A DNA stretch of 64,000 nucleotides from Pueribacillus theae (GCF_003097615.1 NZ_QCZG01000008.1:1-64000), one strand, 5' to 3'. Positions 18,366 to 29,473 are shown, numbered from the stretch's first letter. The notes: a model not told the origin generated them from the letters alone. Numbers and translations are program-made.

Positions 18366-19106
18366 TTATAACTTGTCTAGCTGCTCTAAAAACCGTTTTG
18401 ATTTTATGTACAAACCCGAATAAGCTTCATAATATTTATCAAGAATAAGCTTAATTTCTTGTTTTGTTTTTTCTTTTAATGAAATCGTTCCAAGCCTTTT
18501 TAAATTAAAATGCAAAAAGAGCCTTAATAATTTTTGGGAAGCTTCAGTTAGTGGAATGCGGTTATCGTCCAAATAGAAGCAACGCTGGCATAGAAACCCG
18601 CCTTCTCTAACCGAAAAAGCAAAGGGCCCTTCTTCTCTTTTGCAATTCACACATCCATCCAAATATGGTGCAATACCTGCAACGGCAAGCATTTTCGTTT
18701 CAAATATAAATGTGACGACTTCCATATCATAATTTTCATTAATATAATAAAGCGTATGATAGAGCAATTTGAAAAGCGATGGATTCGGAACATTTTCCTC
18801 TGTTAATTTATCGATTAATTCCACGGTATATGCTGCATAAGCCGTTTTAAATAAATCTTCCCGGATCGCACGAAATGAGTGGATGGCCTCTCCTTGAGAT
18901 AATGTGCCAAGACCTCTTGATGAATGATATAAAAAACTGCCATATGTAAACAATTGTGAAACAGAAGAGAGGCGGCTATTCGGTTTTTTTGCGCCTCTCG
19001 CCATCATGCCTATTTTCCCGAATTCTTTCGTATAAACTGTGAGAATTTTATTCGACTCACCGTAATCGGTCGTACGAATGATAATCCCTTCGCCTTTCTT
19101 TAACAC
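18366..19106 (-). CDS. recO: DNA repair and recombination protein RecO
   Basis: A 246-residue RecFOR-pathway mediator that loads RecA on gapped DNA. The N-terminal OB-fold shows the motifs GIIIRTTDYGESNKIL and MARGAKKPNSRLSSVSQ. The zinc finger CVNCKREEG ... CQRC lies at about 150-175. The GTG at 19106 gives the standard family N-terminus (LKKGEGIII) and has GGTG upstream. It follows yqzL in the same order as B. subtilis. Confidence 0.92.
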   Translation of the reverse strand: MLKKGEGIIIRTTDYGESNKILTVYTKEFGKIGMMARGAKKPNSRLSSVSQLFTYGSFLYHSSRGLGTLSQGEAIHSFRAIREDLFKTAYAAYTVELIDKLTEENVPNPSLFKLLYHTLYYINENYDMEVVTFIFETKMLAVAGIAPYLDGCVNCKREEGPFAFSVREGGFLCQRCFYLDDNRIPLTEASQKLLRLFLHFNLKRLGTISLKEKTKQEIKLILDKYYEAYSGLYIKSKRFLEQLDKL

Positions 19107-19160
19107 ATTTTTCACCACGCTGTTTTGTTGTGAAAACGTCTTTTCAATGCAAGCAATGAA

Positions 19161-19304
19161 TCAATGCAAAGTGGAACCATTTTCAGTCTCATCCTCAACT
19201 TGTACTTCGTTATCAAGTTCGTTGAAACCTTCCATTTCTTTAAAAAGCAGATAGGTATCGATGTTTCCTGTCATACAAAAAAACTTCCAAGTGAAATCTA
19301 ACAA
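19161..19304 (-). CDS. yqzL: YqzL family small protein
   Basis: A 47-residue protein reading MLDFTWKFFCMTGNIDTYLL and then an acidic tail. This is the YqzL pattern, and the gene lies between era and recO as in B. subtilis. It starts with TTG at 19304 and ends with TGA at 19161, 54 bases before recO. A GGCGGG upstream is a modest ribosome binding site. Function is unknown. Confidence 0.85.
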   Translation of the reverse strand: MLDFTWKFFCMTGNIDTYLLFKEMEGFNELDNEVQVEDETENGSTLH

Positions 19305-19429
19305 GAAAAATCCCGCCTTTCATTTGTTCCCTCATTTTTTAGATTGACCATATTTCTTGCAGACGATGTTATATAAAATTTGACAAAATTATCTCTGAAA
19401 AAAGTGAATAAAAAGATCCGAAACCTTGA

Positions 19430-20747
<1,318 letters not shown>

Positions 20748-20759
20748 TTATTTTATTCC

Positions 20760-21146
20760 TTACATAAAAAATCGTTCAATGATATAAGGAATAAAAATGA
20801 TTAGCCCAATTCCTACACTTGCGATACAAAAGATAAGGACCGCCCCAGCGGCAATATCTTTAGCAGCTTTGGCAACCGGATGCTCCTGGGCTGTGATCAA
20901 ATCGACTGCGTTTTCAATTGCTGTATTGACAAGCTCAAGCGCAATGGTAATGGCAATGACCAAAATAAGAACCATCCACTCGACATTCGTAATCGAAAAA
21001 AAGAAGCCGCTGACAATAACAATGATCGCCGCCAGCAAATGGATACGCATATTCCTCTCCGTTTTAAAAGAAAAAATAATACCGGAAAAGGCGCTGCGAA
21101 ATGCATCAAAAAGTGTGTAATCCTTTTTACCGCGTGAGCCCAAATT
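20760..21146 (-). CDS. dgkA: undecaprenol/diacylglycerol kinase DgkA
   Basis: A 128-residue integral membrane kinase with three membrane helices and the signature ELVNTAIENAVDL in the second half. In Gram-positive bacteria it phosphorylates undecaprenol to recycle the cell-wall lipid carrier. The ATG at 21146 was chosen because GAGGG lies 8 bases upstream. It lies inside the end of ybeY (20-base overlap), giving coupled translation. Confidence 0.93.
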   Translation of the reverse strand, partial: NLGSRGKKDYTLFDAFRSAFSGIIFSFKTERNMRIHLLAAIIVIVSGFFFSITNVEWMVLILVIAITIALELVNTAIENAVDLITAQEHPVAKAAKDIAAGAVLIFCIASVGIGLIIFIPYIIERFFM

Positions 21147-21597
21147 CATCAAGAATACCCTCTTGTTTTGTAAACATTTCTTTTTCATCTTCTTCTGTCA
21201 TATGATCGTAACCGAGCAAATGTAAAAAGCCATGGACAGCTAAAAATCCAAGTTCTCTATGGAACGAATGGTGATATTCCTCTGCCTGCTGCCTTGCTTT
21301 TGGAATAGAGATGATGATATCGCCAAGAAGCCTAGGGAGATTTCCCCCTGCAACTTCGATTTCATCCTCTTCCATCTCTTCAAGAGCAAATGATAAAACA
21401 TCAGTCGGCTGATCAATACCGCGGTATTCTTTGTTAATCGCTTGAATTCTGTCATTGTCGACAAAGGTGACCGATACTTCTGCAGCCCCTGTTACCTGTT
21501 CTAATTTTGCTGCAGTAAGAAGAAGCTTCTCGACAAGTTCACATTCTTCGGGTTGCACCATTTCCGTTTCATCTAAGCAATGGACGAACAAACCCAC
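21127..21597 (-). CDS. ybeY: rRNA maturation RNase YbeY
   Basis: A 156-residue zinc metalloprotein needed for 16S rRNA 3'-end processing and 70S quality control. The metal motif HGFLHLLGYDH lies at about 122-132. The start is GTG at 21597, which overlaps the pgpH stop codon by one base, with AAGGTGA upstream. It sits three genes ahead of era, which works on the same rRNA end. Confidence 0.95.
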   Translation of the reverse strand: MGLFVHCLDETEMVQPEECELVEKLLLTAAKLEQVTGAAEVSVTFVDNDRIQAINKEYRGIDQPTDVLSFALEEMEEDEIEVAGGNLPRLLGDIIISIPKARQQAEEYHHSFHRELGFLAVHGFLHLLGYDHMTEEDEKEMFTKQEGILDEFGLTR

Positions 21598-23738
21598 TAT
21601 GCATTCACCTTCTTCTTTAGATCTTCCGGATATTCAATTCTAGAATGAAAAATCCCTTGAAGCGTTTCACATATTGTTTTCGCCACTACATCAAGTTCCT
21701 TTAATGTTATATCACATTCATCAAACTGTCCGTCCTCGAGCCGATCATTAATAATTTTTCTAACTAATGATTCAATCTTTACCGGTGTAGGTTTCGCAAT
21801 TGAGCGAACTGCTGCTTCAACACCATCAGATATCCCAATAATTGCTGTTTCTTTCGTCTGTGCTTTTGGCCCGGGATACCTAAAGTCCGATTCGGGAACC
21901 TTCACTTCGGCTGCCGAGTTCGCCTTATGGTAAAAAAATTTCAACAATGTTGTGCCGTGGTGCTGTTCCGCAATATCGACAATTTCCTTCGGCAATTTAT
22001 GAGCCCTTAACATGTCCGCTCCATCGTAAGCATGGGCAACAATAATCGTCTTGCTTAACTGAGGGGCAATTTTATCATGTGGGTTCTCCATATTCATTTG
22101 GTTTTCAATAAAAAAATGGGGCCGCTTCGTTTTCCCTACGTCATGATAATACGAACCGACTCTTGCCAAAAGGCCGTTCGCACCAACCGCTTCACATGCA
22201 GCCTCCGCTAAATTAGCCACCATGACACTATGATGATACGTGCCGGGCGCTTCCATAAGCAATTTTCGCAGCAATGGGTGATTGGGATTAGAAAGCTCAA
22301 TTAATTTCGTCGTTGATAAAATCCGAAATCCCGCTTCAAAAAAAGGCATGAGACCAAGCGTCAGTACAGCCGCCAGAAAGCCGGAAAGAAAGGCATATCC
22401 ACAATTCACGCTTAACTCCATCCAATCAATTTGGCCTTTTCTAAGCATACTAATCATTAGAATCACAGCCATATTCACAATGGACACAACGAACCCGGCT
22501 TTTAAAATCTTTGAACGGATATTGTGTTTGCCTAAGTAAAAAATCGCGGCAAATGAACTGCACAAAATATAAAGGCCAAATTCTCCATGGAATGTACCAA
22601 CTGTCTCTGTATTAAATAATATACTTCCTGTCATAGCAAAAACAAGTCCAGACGCAATGGCCAGGCGTTCATTCATTAATAGCTTGATAAGCATTGTCCC
22701 CATTGCTGCAGGAAGAAGATAAGCAATGCCTTTCGAGTATTCGTCAAAAAGGCTGACCGTCTTAAAAACAAAGATCGTAAGAAAAAATATCGTCCCATAA
22801 AGCAGAAGATGGCGTTGTTTATAATGTGTCTTGGCATCTTGTAGAAAAAAAGCAAGAAATACAGTAAGAAGAATGACGAAAAGCGCAAGGCCAAAAAAAG
22901 GATAAACGTTCAACCGATCATCAAGCAAACCAACCACTTCAAGCTGTTGAAGGACGTCGCGATTTATCACTTGCCCTTCCCTCACAATAATTTGTCCTTG
23001 GCGTATCATGACAGGGCTCACAGACTCGACAACTTTTTGGCGTTTAAGCTTTGTTGCCTCCGTATCAATGAAATAGTTTGGGACAATTAAAGATTTCGTT
23101 AATTCCGCTGATGCTTTTCGAACATCGGCATTTAAATTTGCATCTTGCACCCTTTTTTCCGCTTCTTTTTTTACGTCGGTTAATTGATCAACTGTAATCC
23201 TTTCATTTTGAAGATCCCTTACTGTTTTAATAATTAGATCTTTTGATATGGCAGTCTGTGTTGAGGTTGCAGACAAAAATGTTTTTAATGTATCATCCGA
23301 TAGTTCACTGACAGAATGCGACAGCAATTCTTTTAATTCTTTCAATTTGTCATCAATTGATGTTGGGGTCTTTGTCTGTTCTTCATCACCAGAGGAAGCT
23401 GCCTCTCCATTTATTTTTCCGATCAACTCGAAAAAGTCTTCGGCTTTTTCTACTTGTGTTTGTGCAATTTCCGGCTTGTCTGTATATTCGGGTTCAACTT
23501 CTTCTACAGCTTCGTTTTGTTTTTCAATTGTCGCTTGCTTGTTTTCAATCGTAACCGGAGATGCAATATCCTTTTCGGCAACACTATAAAGAGAAATATC
23601 CATCTTCTCCGGCAAAATATTTTGGAGCAAACTTACATACATGATGAGGGCAATCAAAAAGTAAAAGAAACCAACAACAATTTGATTACTTTTTTTTGAG
23701 AAATACGATTTCAGCCACGGTATAAAATAGAGTTTCAC
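21597..23738 (-). CDS. pgpH: cyclic-di-AMP phosphodiesterase PgpH (7TM-HD)
   Basis: About 713 residues. One N-terminal membrane helix is followed by a long extracellular 7TMR-HDED domain (to about residue 270), seven membrane helices (about 275-465) and a cytoplasmic HD domain. The HD part shows PGTYHHSVMVANLAEAA, YYHDVGKTKRP and AHAYDGADMLRAHKLP. The family hydrolyses c-di-AMP to pApA. The start is uncertain: the GTG at 23738 has GAGGTGA 5 bases upstream, and the GTG at 23747 is the alternative. The TTG at 23771 lacks a ribosome binding site. Confidence 0.92.
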   Translation of the reverse strand: MKLYFIPWLKSYFSKKSNQIVVGFFYFLIALIMYVSLLQNILPEKMDISLYSVAEKDIASPVTIENKQATIEKQNEAVEEVEPEYTDKPEIAQTQVEKAEDFFELIGKINGEAASSGDEEQTKTPTSIDDKLKELKELLSHSVSELSDDTLKTFLSATSTQTAISKDLIIKTVRDLQNERITVDQLTDVKKEAEKRVQDANLNADVRKASAELTKSLIVPNYFIDTEATKLKRQKVVESVSPVMIRQGQIIVREGQVINRDVLQQLEVVGLLDDRLNVYPFFGLALFVILLTVFLAFFLQDAKTHYKQRHLLLYGTIFFLTIFVFKTVSLFDEYSKGIAYLLPAAMGTMLIKLLMNERLAIASGLVFAMTGSILFNTETVGTFHGEFGLYILCSSFAAIFYLGKHNIRSKILKAGFVVSIVNMAVILMISMLRKGQIDWMELSVNCGYAFLSGFLAAVLTLGLMPFFEAGFRILSTTKLIELSNPNHPLLRKLLMEAPGTYHHSVMVANLAEAACEAVGANGLLARVGSYYHDVGKTKRPHFFIENQMNMENPHDKIAPQLSKTIIVAHAYDGADMLRAHKLPKEIVDIAEQHHGTTLLKFFYHKANSAAEVKVPESDFRYPGPKAQTKETAIIGISDGVEAAVRSIAKPTPVKIESLVRKIINDRLEDGQFDECDITLKELDVVAKTICETLQGIFHSRIEYPEDLKKKVNA

Positions 23739-23828
23739 CTCTGTCACCTCACCACCTTGAACTATATTCAAAGTCTACCATGTTCGATATAGTGTTGGAA
23801 GGTCAATATCGTTTTTCCAATATAAAAA

Positions 23829-23844
23829 AGACCTTTGCAGGTCT
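23829..23844 (-). terminator. terminator between phoH and pgpH
   Basis: AGACCT and AGGTCT pair with a 4-base loop, followed on the minus strand by TTTTTTAT, only five bases past the phoH stop. It would limit read-through into pgpH. Confidence 0.75.
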
Positions 23845-23848
23845 CAAA

Positions 23849-24808
23849 TTATTCTTTATTCTGTTCATAAGCCGCAATAATTCGCTGTACGAGCGGATGG
23901 CGGACCACATCTGAACCTTGTAAATAGACGAAAGAAATCCCGTCTACATTCTCTAACACTTTTTCGGCCACTTTCAAGCCAGATTCCTTTCCCTTCGGCA
24001 AGTCGATTTGGGAAATGTCACCGGTTATAACCATTTTTGAACCGAAACCGAGTCTCGTAAGGAACATTTTCATTTGTTCGGGCGTTGTATTTTGAGCTTC
24101 ATCCAATATAACAAATGCATCATCTAGAGTTCGGCCTCTCATGTATGCTAGTGGAGCGATTTCAATCGTCCCACGCTCAATAAGGCGTTCGGTATGTTCA
24201 ACACCTAATACGTCGTGAAGGGCATCATACAACGGCCGCAGATATGGATCGACCTTTTCCTTTAAATCTCCAGGTAAAAAACCGAGGCTTTCGCCAGCTT
24301 CCACAGCAGGCCTCGTTAAAATAATGCGCTTTAGTTTATTTTGTTTCATAGCTGCTACGGCCATAACAACAGCCAAATACGTTTTCCCAGTACCTGCCGG
24401 GCCAATGCCAAATACGAGGTCATGTTTATAAATTGCCTTTACATAGTGTTGCTGGCCCAGTGTTTTCACTCGAATCGGCTTTCCCTTATAACTTGCCGTA
24501 ATTTCCTCATCATACAATTCCAGCAGTTGATCAATTAACCCTTTCTGGCCAAGCTGGATCGCATAAACAACATCTCTTTCCGATACGTTGATGCCATTTT
24601 GAATAAGCTGAAGCAGCGTAGTAAGAATGCGTTCTACAAGAAGCGATGTCTCTTGGCTGCCTTTGACGATGACTTTTTCTCCTCTTGTTACGATTGAAAT
24701 TTGGAGGGCATTTTCGATAATTTTCAAGTGGGAATCGTTCGGTCCAAATAGTGCTTGCGTTTCTTTTGCATGATCTAGTTCAAGTTGAATTCGATGTGTA
24801 TCTGTCAA
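23849..24808 (-). CDS. phoH: PhoH-like ATPase (PhoL)
   Basis: A 319-residue P-loop ATPase of the PhoH family, linked to RNA metabolism together with YbeY. An N-terminal KH-like region precedes Walker A GPAGTGKT at about 130 and Walker B VILDEAQN at about 235. TGDISQIDLP and the LQGSDVVRHPLVQ motif close the domain. The TTG at 24808 was preferred to the TTG at 24817 because AAGGAGA is 9 bases upstream of it and the length then matches the B. subtilis protein. It follows yqfD by five bases. Confidence 0.9.
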   Translation of the reverse strand: MTDTHRIQLELDHAKETQALFGPNDSHLKIIENALQISIVTRGEKVIVKGSQETSLLVERILTTLLQLIQNGINVSERDVVYAIQLGQKGLIDQLLELYDEEITASYKGKPIRVKTLGQQHYVKAIYKHDLVFGIGPAGTGKTYLAVVMAVAAMKQNKLKRIILTRPAVEAGESLGFLPGDLKEKVDPYLRPLYDALHDVLGVEHTERLIERGTIEIAPLAYMRGRTLDDAFVILDEAQNTTPEQMKMFLTRLGFGSKMVITGDISQIDLPKGKESGLKVAEKVLENVDGISFVYLQGSDVVRHPLVQRIIAAYEQNKE

Positions 24809-24813
24809 TATTC

Positions 24814-26004
24814 TCAATCTCCTTGAATAATCGGTTGTTCTTTCGATATTTCTTCAATGACTTGATAATGAATCATTACGTTAACTTTACCATTCTCATA
24901 CTTCTGCTGCAAAATTTTGTTCCCTTTTATTTCTGCATCTTCGGAAAGTTTTCTTAGCAGATCTTTTTTTGTTAATTCAATGGCTGTTTTTACAGCTTCT
25001 TTCTTCGTGTAGGATCGCGTTACATTGTCAATTTCAAGCATTGTTTGCTTGATGTAAGCGATCGGCAATTTCCATTTTAAAAAATAAATTGGTTTTTCAT
25101 CATTTATAATTTCCATTTCTTTAAAGCCTTTTTTATTGAATCCCCAAACAGGTATTTTTAGTTTGCCCAACTGGATAATATGTTTACTTTCTGCCTTACC
25201 CGTGTTTGTCACTACAATCGTCTTCAAAGGTACCGATGCTTCAGAGATATACCATACTTCTCCAAAGATTTTTCCTTTCGCAGGTACAACCTTTGTATTT
25301 TCATCTTTTCCAATATATCCTGAGACAAGAATCTGCCCTTTTTGAACGTAGTCTTTTTCTTTCACCTTTGCTTGGCCTTGTTCAACAAACACTTTATGAA
25401 TCACTGCCTTTTTTTTGGCAACTAGATTGCGGGGATTTAAGGCCGGTTTTTCTTTCGGTATTTTTTTTTCGACCACATCGAAAGAATATTGGGTTCCTAA
25501 ACGTTTTACTCCCATCCAAGTAACGTTTTCCAACTGTTCGGTGACCGTTTGCTGAATTTCTTGTTCACTTGGTAAAAAGAAAATAAAGGCTCCTTTTTTT
25601 ACCCCAACATTGTGAAGTGCTTGTCTGACTTTATGTTCTACTTCCGGGCTTGCGCCTTTGATTTGTATACTCCAAATGATGTTGGAACAGAGAAAAATTA
25701 TAAAAAGGCAAAAGAGTAGCCCTAATACAAAGCCTTTCCTTGCATCTACTTTTTTCAGAAAAAAAGGAAAGCCATATCTTCCTTTAAAATACATTCGACA
25801 ACCTGTCCTTCTCATCAGCTTGCGAATGCTTTTAATATCTTTTGTATAAAAAAAACAACTTATTGTTTCATCGTCCACCCTTTTTACAGACCAAATCGGG
25901 ATGTTTTTTTCCGTGCACCTGTTAAGAAAAAGCTCAGTATACTTCCCTTTGATTTCGGCTTTTACGTATCCTCGTAACGAATGAAATAAGCGATTTTTCA
26001 ACAA
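24814..26004 (-). CDS. yqfD: sporulation protein YqfD
   Basis: A 396-residue membrane protein of the YqfD/SpoIV family. One membrane helix at about 90-110 (LGLLFCLFIIFLCSNIIW) separates a small cytoplasmic domain (YTKDIKSIRKLMRRTGCRM) from a large external domain that starts GASPEVEHKVRQAL. YqfD is made in the mother cell under sigma-E and is needed for efficient sporulation; its exact function is unknown. The start is one of two adjacent TTG codons (26004 or 26001) after GAGGTG. Confidence 0.9.
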   Translation of the reverse strand: MLKNRLFHSLRGYVKAEIKGKYTELFLNRCTEKNIPIWSVKRVDDETISCFFYTKDIKSIRKLMRRTGCRMYFKGRYGFPFFLKKVDARKGFVLGLLFCLFIIFLCSNIIWSIQIKGASPEVEHKVRQALHNVGVKKGAFIFFLPSEQEIQQTVTEQLENVTWMGVKRLGTQYSFDVVEKKIPKEKPALNPRNLVAKKKAVIHKVFVEQGQAKVKEKDYVQKGQILVSGYIGKDENTKVVPAKGKIFGEVWYISEASVPLKTIVVTNTGKAESKHIIQLGKLKIPVWGFNKKGFKEMEIINDEKPIYFLKWKLPIAYIKQTMLEIDNVTRSYTKKEAVKTAIELTKKDLLRKLSEDAEIKGNKILQQKYENGKVNVMIHYQVIEEISKEQPIIQGD

Positions 26005-26062
26005 TCACACCTCGGTTTGGAATATTTAGACTGGGAGGTGAATACCTCCCAATCGATCCTGC

Positions 26063-26350
26063 TCAAATCGAATCGATATATTGGACGTTTGCAATCTTTC
26101 CCTCCAACAAAATTTCTTCGGGCAAAATGGTTTTAATCACGAAATCTTCACCTTTTACTTGCAGTTGCTGGCCATGTTTTAAAGATAAACGAAGTTCATT
26201 TTTTGAAAAGCGAAGAACTCCCTTATGATTTTCTATGTAGATATGAAGCTGTCCAATCATTGTGATTCGAGGTAAATCCAAAAAGGCATCAGCGGGTAAC
26301 TCCGTCTTTCTCCATAACCATTTTTTTAAATTATCTCGCCATTTTGCCAT
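26063..26350 (-). CDS. yqfC: sporulation protein YqfC
   Basis: A 95-residue protein (YabP/YqfC family). It has the pattern LPADAFLDLPRITMIGQLH and IENHKGVLRFSKNELRL found in this family of small spore proteins. It precedes yqfD, as in other Bacilli, and the pair is expressed in the mother cell. The ATG at 26350 was selected by GGAGG 8 bases upstream; the in-frame GTG/ATG region beyond it is not family-like. Confidence 0.88.
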   Translation of the reverse strand: MAKWRDNLKKWLWRKTELPADAFLDLPRITMIGQLHIYIENHKGVLRFSKNELRLSLKHGQQLQVKGEDFVIKTILPEEILLEGKIANVQYIDSI

Positions 26351-26372
26351 TGGATAACCTCCTCTCCTTTCA

Positions 26373-26400
26373 TATGTATGAAAAAAACGTGCCAACTATC
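26373..26400 (-). promoter_or_regulatory. possible sigma-E promoter for yqfC-yqfD
   Basis: On the minus strand GATAGTT and CATACATA are 13 bases apart, resembling the sigma-E consensus (ATATT and CATACA), just before the yqfC ribosome binding site. The B. subtilis operon is sigma-E controlled, which supports the reading. Confidence 0.45.
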
Positions 26401-26406
26401 ACACTA

Positions 26407-26442
26407 AAAAAAGATCGGGCAAATCGATGCCCGATCTTTTTT
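26407..26442 (-). terminator. strong terminator after yqfB
   Basis: A 15-base perfect stem (AAAAAAGATCGGGCA pairing with TGCCCGATCTTTTTT) with a 6-base loop and T-tracts on both strands. It insulates the sporulation genes from the yqeZ-floA-yqfB unit upstream. Confidence 0.9.
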
Positions 26443-26552
26443 CAATGAAATTTATTCTCTTTTAAAAAGGAAGTTCGACTAAAGGCATCGCGTCCTGTGA
26501 TAACGTCGAACTGACTTGCCTACTATAAGCCTTTGGACTTTTCGAGTATTCT

Positions 26553-27035
26553 CTAATAACGCCGTCGCCTGTAATCATAAGGTTTCCTTGACCGAGGAGG
26601 TCCAAGAATTTCCGCCCATACGATGCCATCCACCACTTGGCGATGTGTTGGCGCATGAAAAGTCCCTTTATGCGACACGGAAGCAAGCCTTTCATTTTTA
26701 TTTTCCCATTTCCTTTTCATAGATGGCAATTCAATGGTTTCACCAATATCTACTGATGGTATGGGAATCGCAAATTCATCGCTTTCCGTCTTAACGCCGT
26801 CCAATTCTTCTACTTCTTCAGCAAAATCGGTTTGCGGTTTGTTATGCTCTTCTTTTTCAACCTTCTTTTCAAAGAAAGGCTTTGCAACAGGAGGCAGCGG
26901 TGGCGGCCCCGCTTTTCTTTCCTTTTGCTCTGTCGAAGAAACAGCACGTTTGAAAAAACGACTGATTCCAAACAGGATAACAAGCACAAAGAAAATGTTT
27001 TGGAAGAAGAAGTTAATGATCTCTTCAATAAACAA
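26553..27035 (-). CDS. yqfB: YqfB-like membrane-anchored protein
   Basis: A 160-residue protein. One membrane helix at about 7-25 is followed by a Pro-rich and then an acidic linker (about 40-115). The conserved end is QVVDGIVWAEILGPPRSRKP. That C-terminal motif recurs in the Bacillus proteins encoded after floA. It starts with TTG at 27035, five bases after the floA stop, with its ribosome binding site inside floA. A role with the membrane-organising floA/yqeZ pair is inferred from the operon only. Confidence 0.72.
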   Translation of the reverse strand: MFIEEIINFFFQNIFFVLVILFGISRFFKRAVSSTEQKERKAGPPPLPPVAKPFFEKKVEKEEHNKPQTDFAEEVEELDGVKTESDEFAIPIPSVDIGETIELPSMKRKWENKNERLASVSHKGTFHAPTHRQVVDGIVWAEILGPPRSRKPYDYRRRRY

Positions 27036-27040
27036 AAGGA

Positions 27041-28051
27041 TTACCTCTTTCCTTTCGTGTGATCGTCATCTTTTTTTACTTCGCTTCCTTTGCCAATCGA
27101 TTCACGCATATCCGTATCAGCTTCAATATTTTTCAAGTTCATATAATCCATCACGCCGAGCTTTCCTGAACGAAGCGCTTCGGCCATTGCCAACGGAACA
27201 TCTGCTTCTGCTTCAACAACTTTAGCATGCATTTCTTCAACCCGTGCGCGCATTTCTTGTTCTTGCGCAACAGCCATGGCACGGCGTTCTTCTGCTTTTG
27301 CTTGGGCAATCTTTTTGTCTGCTTCCGCTTGATCGGTTTGTAAGCCAGCCCCGATATTTTTACCGATATCAATATCTGCGATGTCGATTGATAAAATTTC
27401 AAATGCAGTTCCCGCATCGAGACCTTTAGCTAAAACAGTATGTGAAATGGAATCCGGGTTTTCTAAAACAAGTTTGTGGTTGTCACTCGAACCAATCGTT
27501 GAGATAACCCCTTCCCCTACACGTGCGATAACGGTGTCTTCTCCTGCTCCCCCAACAAGCCGATCAATATTTGCGCGTACAGTAATCCTTGCTTTTGCCT
27601 TTACTTCAATTCCATCCATTGCTACACCTGCAATGAACGGGGTTTCAATGACTTTTGGGTTAACACTCATTTGCACAGCTTCCAGTACGTCACGGCCAGC
27701 CAAGTCAATCGCAGCCGCACGTTGGAAACTTAATTCAATATTTGCTCGATGAGCTGCAATTAAAGCATTAACGACCCGATCGACATTACCTCCGGCAAGA
27801 TAATGGCTTTCCAGTTGATTTACACTTAAATCGAGCCCCGCTTTTTCTGCTTTAATCAACGGATTGATGACTCTTGACGGGATAACGCGGCGCAAGCGCA
27901 TCCCCACAAGGGTAAAAATTCCAATTCGCACGCCAGCGGCTAATGCCGATATCCACAAAGCGATTGGAACAAATGTAAACAATACAGCTACGACAATGAT
28001 AATTAACCCAACTAATAACAATGTACCTAATGTACCAGGATCCAAACCCAT
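27041..28051 (-). CDS. floA: flotillin-like protein FloA
   Basis: A 336-residue membrane scaffold of the FloA type. A hydrophobic N-terminus (about 5-45) carries the SPFH-like core. The helical C-terminal half is full of Ala/Glu repeats ([20 protein letters not shown]), typical of flotillin oligomerisation. FloA organises lipid-ordered membrane domains that host signalling and secretion complexes, and its usual partner is the NfeD protein encoded just upstream. GGAGG precedes the ATG. Confidence 0.94.
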   Translation of the reverse strand: MGLDPGTLGTLLLVGLIIIVVAVLFTFVPIALWISALAAGVRIGIFTLVGMRLRRVIPSRVINPLIKAEKAGLDLSVNQLESHYLAGGNVDRVVNALIAAHRANIELSFQRAAAIDLAGRDVLEAVQMSVNPKVIETPFIAGVAMDGIEVKAKARITVRANIDRLVGGAGEDTVIARVGEGVISTIGSSDNHKLVLENPDSISHTVLAKGLDAGTAFEILSIDIADIDIGKNIGAGLQTDQAEADKKIAQAKAEERRAMAVAQEQEMRARVEEMHAKVVEAEADVPLAMAEALRSGKLGVMDYMNLKNIEADTDMRESIGKGSEVKKDDDHTKGKR

Positions 28052-28072
28052 TGCTTTTCCTCCCTATTCATT

Positions 28073-29410
28073 TTATTCTTTATCGTGCCTTATTTCGCGA
28101 ACAACGATACGTGAGCCTACCGCCTTTACAATTTCAACTTGCTTCCCTTGTTGGATATATCCTCCTTCCGAGACAACATCCAACCGTTCACTTCCGACAT
28201 CAATTATTCCGCTTGGCCGTAAAGGTGTAACGGTTTGCCCAATGTGGCCTACAAGATCGTGCTTCGTTTCATTCGATACGTAGCCAAGTTCTGTTCTTTC
28301 AGAATCTGTGAGGACTATTTTTCTTAGAAATCCCTTGTATCCGTATACTCTTATGTAGAGGGCCGAAGCGGCTAAGGTGATAATAAAAGCAATAAAAATA
28401 TAAAGCAAGCTATTTACAACTGTCGTGCCGGTAGACATCACAATACTTATGAGCATCGCTATTAGTCCACTAATACCAAATATACCAAAGCCTGGCGTGA
28501 AAATCTCTATCAAAATTAAGATAATGCCTGCACCTAATAAAATAAATGATTCCCATCCGGCAAAACCTGCAATCGCATGGCCAAAAAAGAAAAGAAAAAG
28601 TGAACTCAAACCGATAATCCCTGGGATGCCGAACCCGGGAGAATACAATTCTAAAATAAGCCCAAGGCTGCCAAGAGATAATAGAATCGGAACGATTACA
28701 GGATGGGTGACCAATCTTGCAATTCTTTCAGAAATTGTAATTTCACTTTCAACGATTTCCGCATCCCTTAAATTGAGAAATTCAAGTAATTCACTACGGT
28801 TCTTTACAATGGCTTCTGCATAGCCTACTTCAAGCGCTTGGTTTGCGGTTAGTGTAAGCAATTTCCCTTTTTCGGCGCCATACTCAGGCAAATCGATATC
28901 TGGATCAGCCATCGCCAATGCATAGATTGGGTCACGGCCATGCAATTCAGCAGAAGATTTCATGTCCGCTAGCCACGCTGACACAGCTTTTTCATCCGCT
29001 GTATTCCCTTCCTGGTCAATCACCGCCGCTGCCCCCATTCGGCTTCCGGGCGCCATAACAATTTGGCCGGCATTCAGGGAGATATAAGCACCAGCTGAAA
29101 GTGCATCCTTCTTAATATATGCTGTTGTTGGAATATCGCTTTCACGCAAAAGTTTCGCGATATTTCCAGCCGCTTGAACTAGACCGCCAGGTGTATTCAC
29201 TTCAAAAACAACATGGCTTGCGCCCTGCGTTTTGGCATCTTCAAGGGAGCGCCTTAGAAATGCCTCAAGGCCACGTTCCACTTCCTGTTCAACAGGGATA
29301 AAATAGACCTTTCCACCTTTTCCTTCAGCCTGCGAGGAGTGATGCCCTACAAGAGAAATAAGTGAACCAAAAATAAACATGCAATAAATAAAAATTCGAA
29401 ATTTCTTCAT
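28073..29410 (-). CDS. yqeZ: NfeD-family membrane serine protease (YqeZ)
   Basis: A 445-residue protein. A signal peptide (about 1-28) leads to a ClpP-like protease domain. The catalytic Ser lies in KKDALSAGAYISL and a conserved Gly in NTPGGLVQ. Several membrane helices follow at about 235-365, and an NfeD/OB-fold domain (GHIGQTVTPLRPSG) ends the protein. The nfeD-floA pair is conserved across bacteria and acts in membrane-domain quality control. It lies 21 bases from floA. Confidence 0.9.
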   Translation of the reverse strand: MKKFRIFIYCMFIFGSLISLVGHHSSQAEGKGGKVYFIPVEQEVERGLEAFLRRSLEDAKTQGASHVVFEVNTPGGLVQAAGNIAKLLRESDIPTTAYIKKDALSAGAYISLNAGQIVMAPGSRMGAAAVIDQEGNTADEKAVSAWLADMKSSAELHGRDPIYALAMADPDIDLPEYGAEKGKLLTLTANQALEVGYAEAIVKNRSELLEFLNLRDAEIVESEITISERIARLVTHPVIVPILLSLGSLGLILELYSPGFGIPGIIGLSSLFLFFFGHAIAGFAGWESFILLGAGIILILIEIFTPGFGIFGISGLIAMLISIVMSTGTTVVNSLLYIFIAFIITLAASALYIRVYGYKGFLRKIVLTDSERTELGYVSNETKHDLVGHIGQTVTPLRPSGIIDVGSERLDVVSEGGYIQQGKQVEIVKAVGSRIVVREIRHDKE

Positions 29411-29431
29411 GCCGTCCTCCTTTCATTAGAT

Positions 29432-29464
29432 TAAAAAACACGCCCTGTAATCACAAGACGTGTT
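29432..29464 (-). terminator. terminator of rpsU-yqeY
   Basis: AACACG and CGTGTT with an imperfect inner stem form a hairpin nine bases past the yqeY stop. It is followed on the minus strand by TTTTTTAA. Confidence 0.75.
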
Positions 29465-29473
29465 AACTAGAAG

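Noticed and set aside
26462-26695. Minus-strand open frame overlapping the end of yqfB
   Set aside because: It is an alternative frame of yqfB, whose own C-terminal motif is intact.
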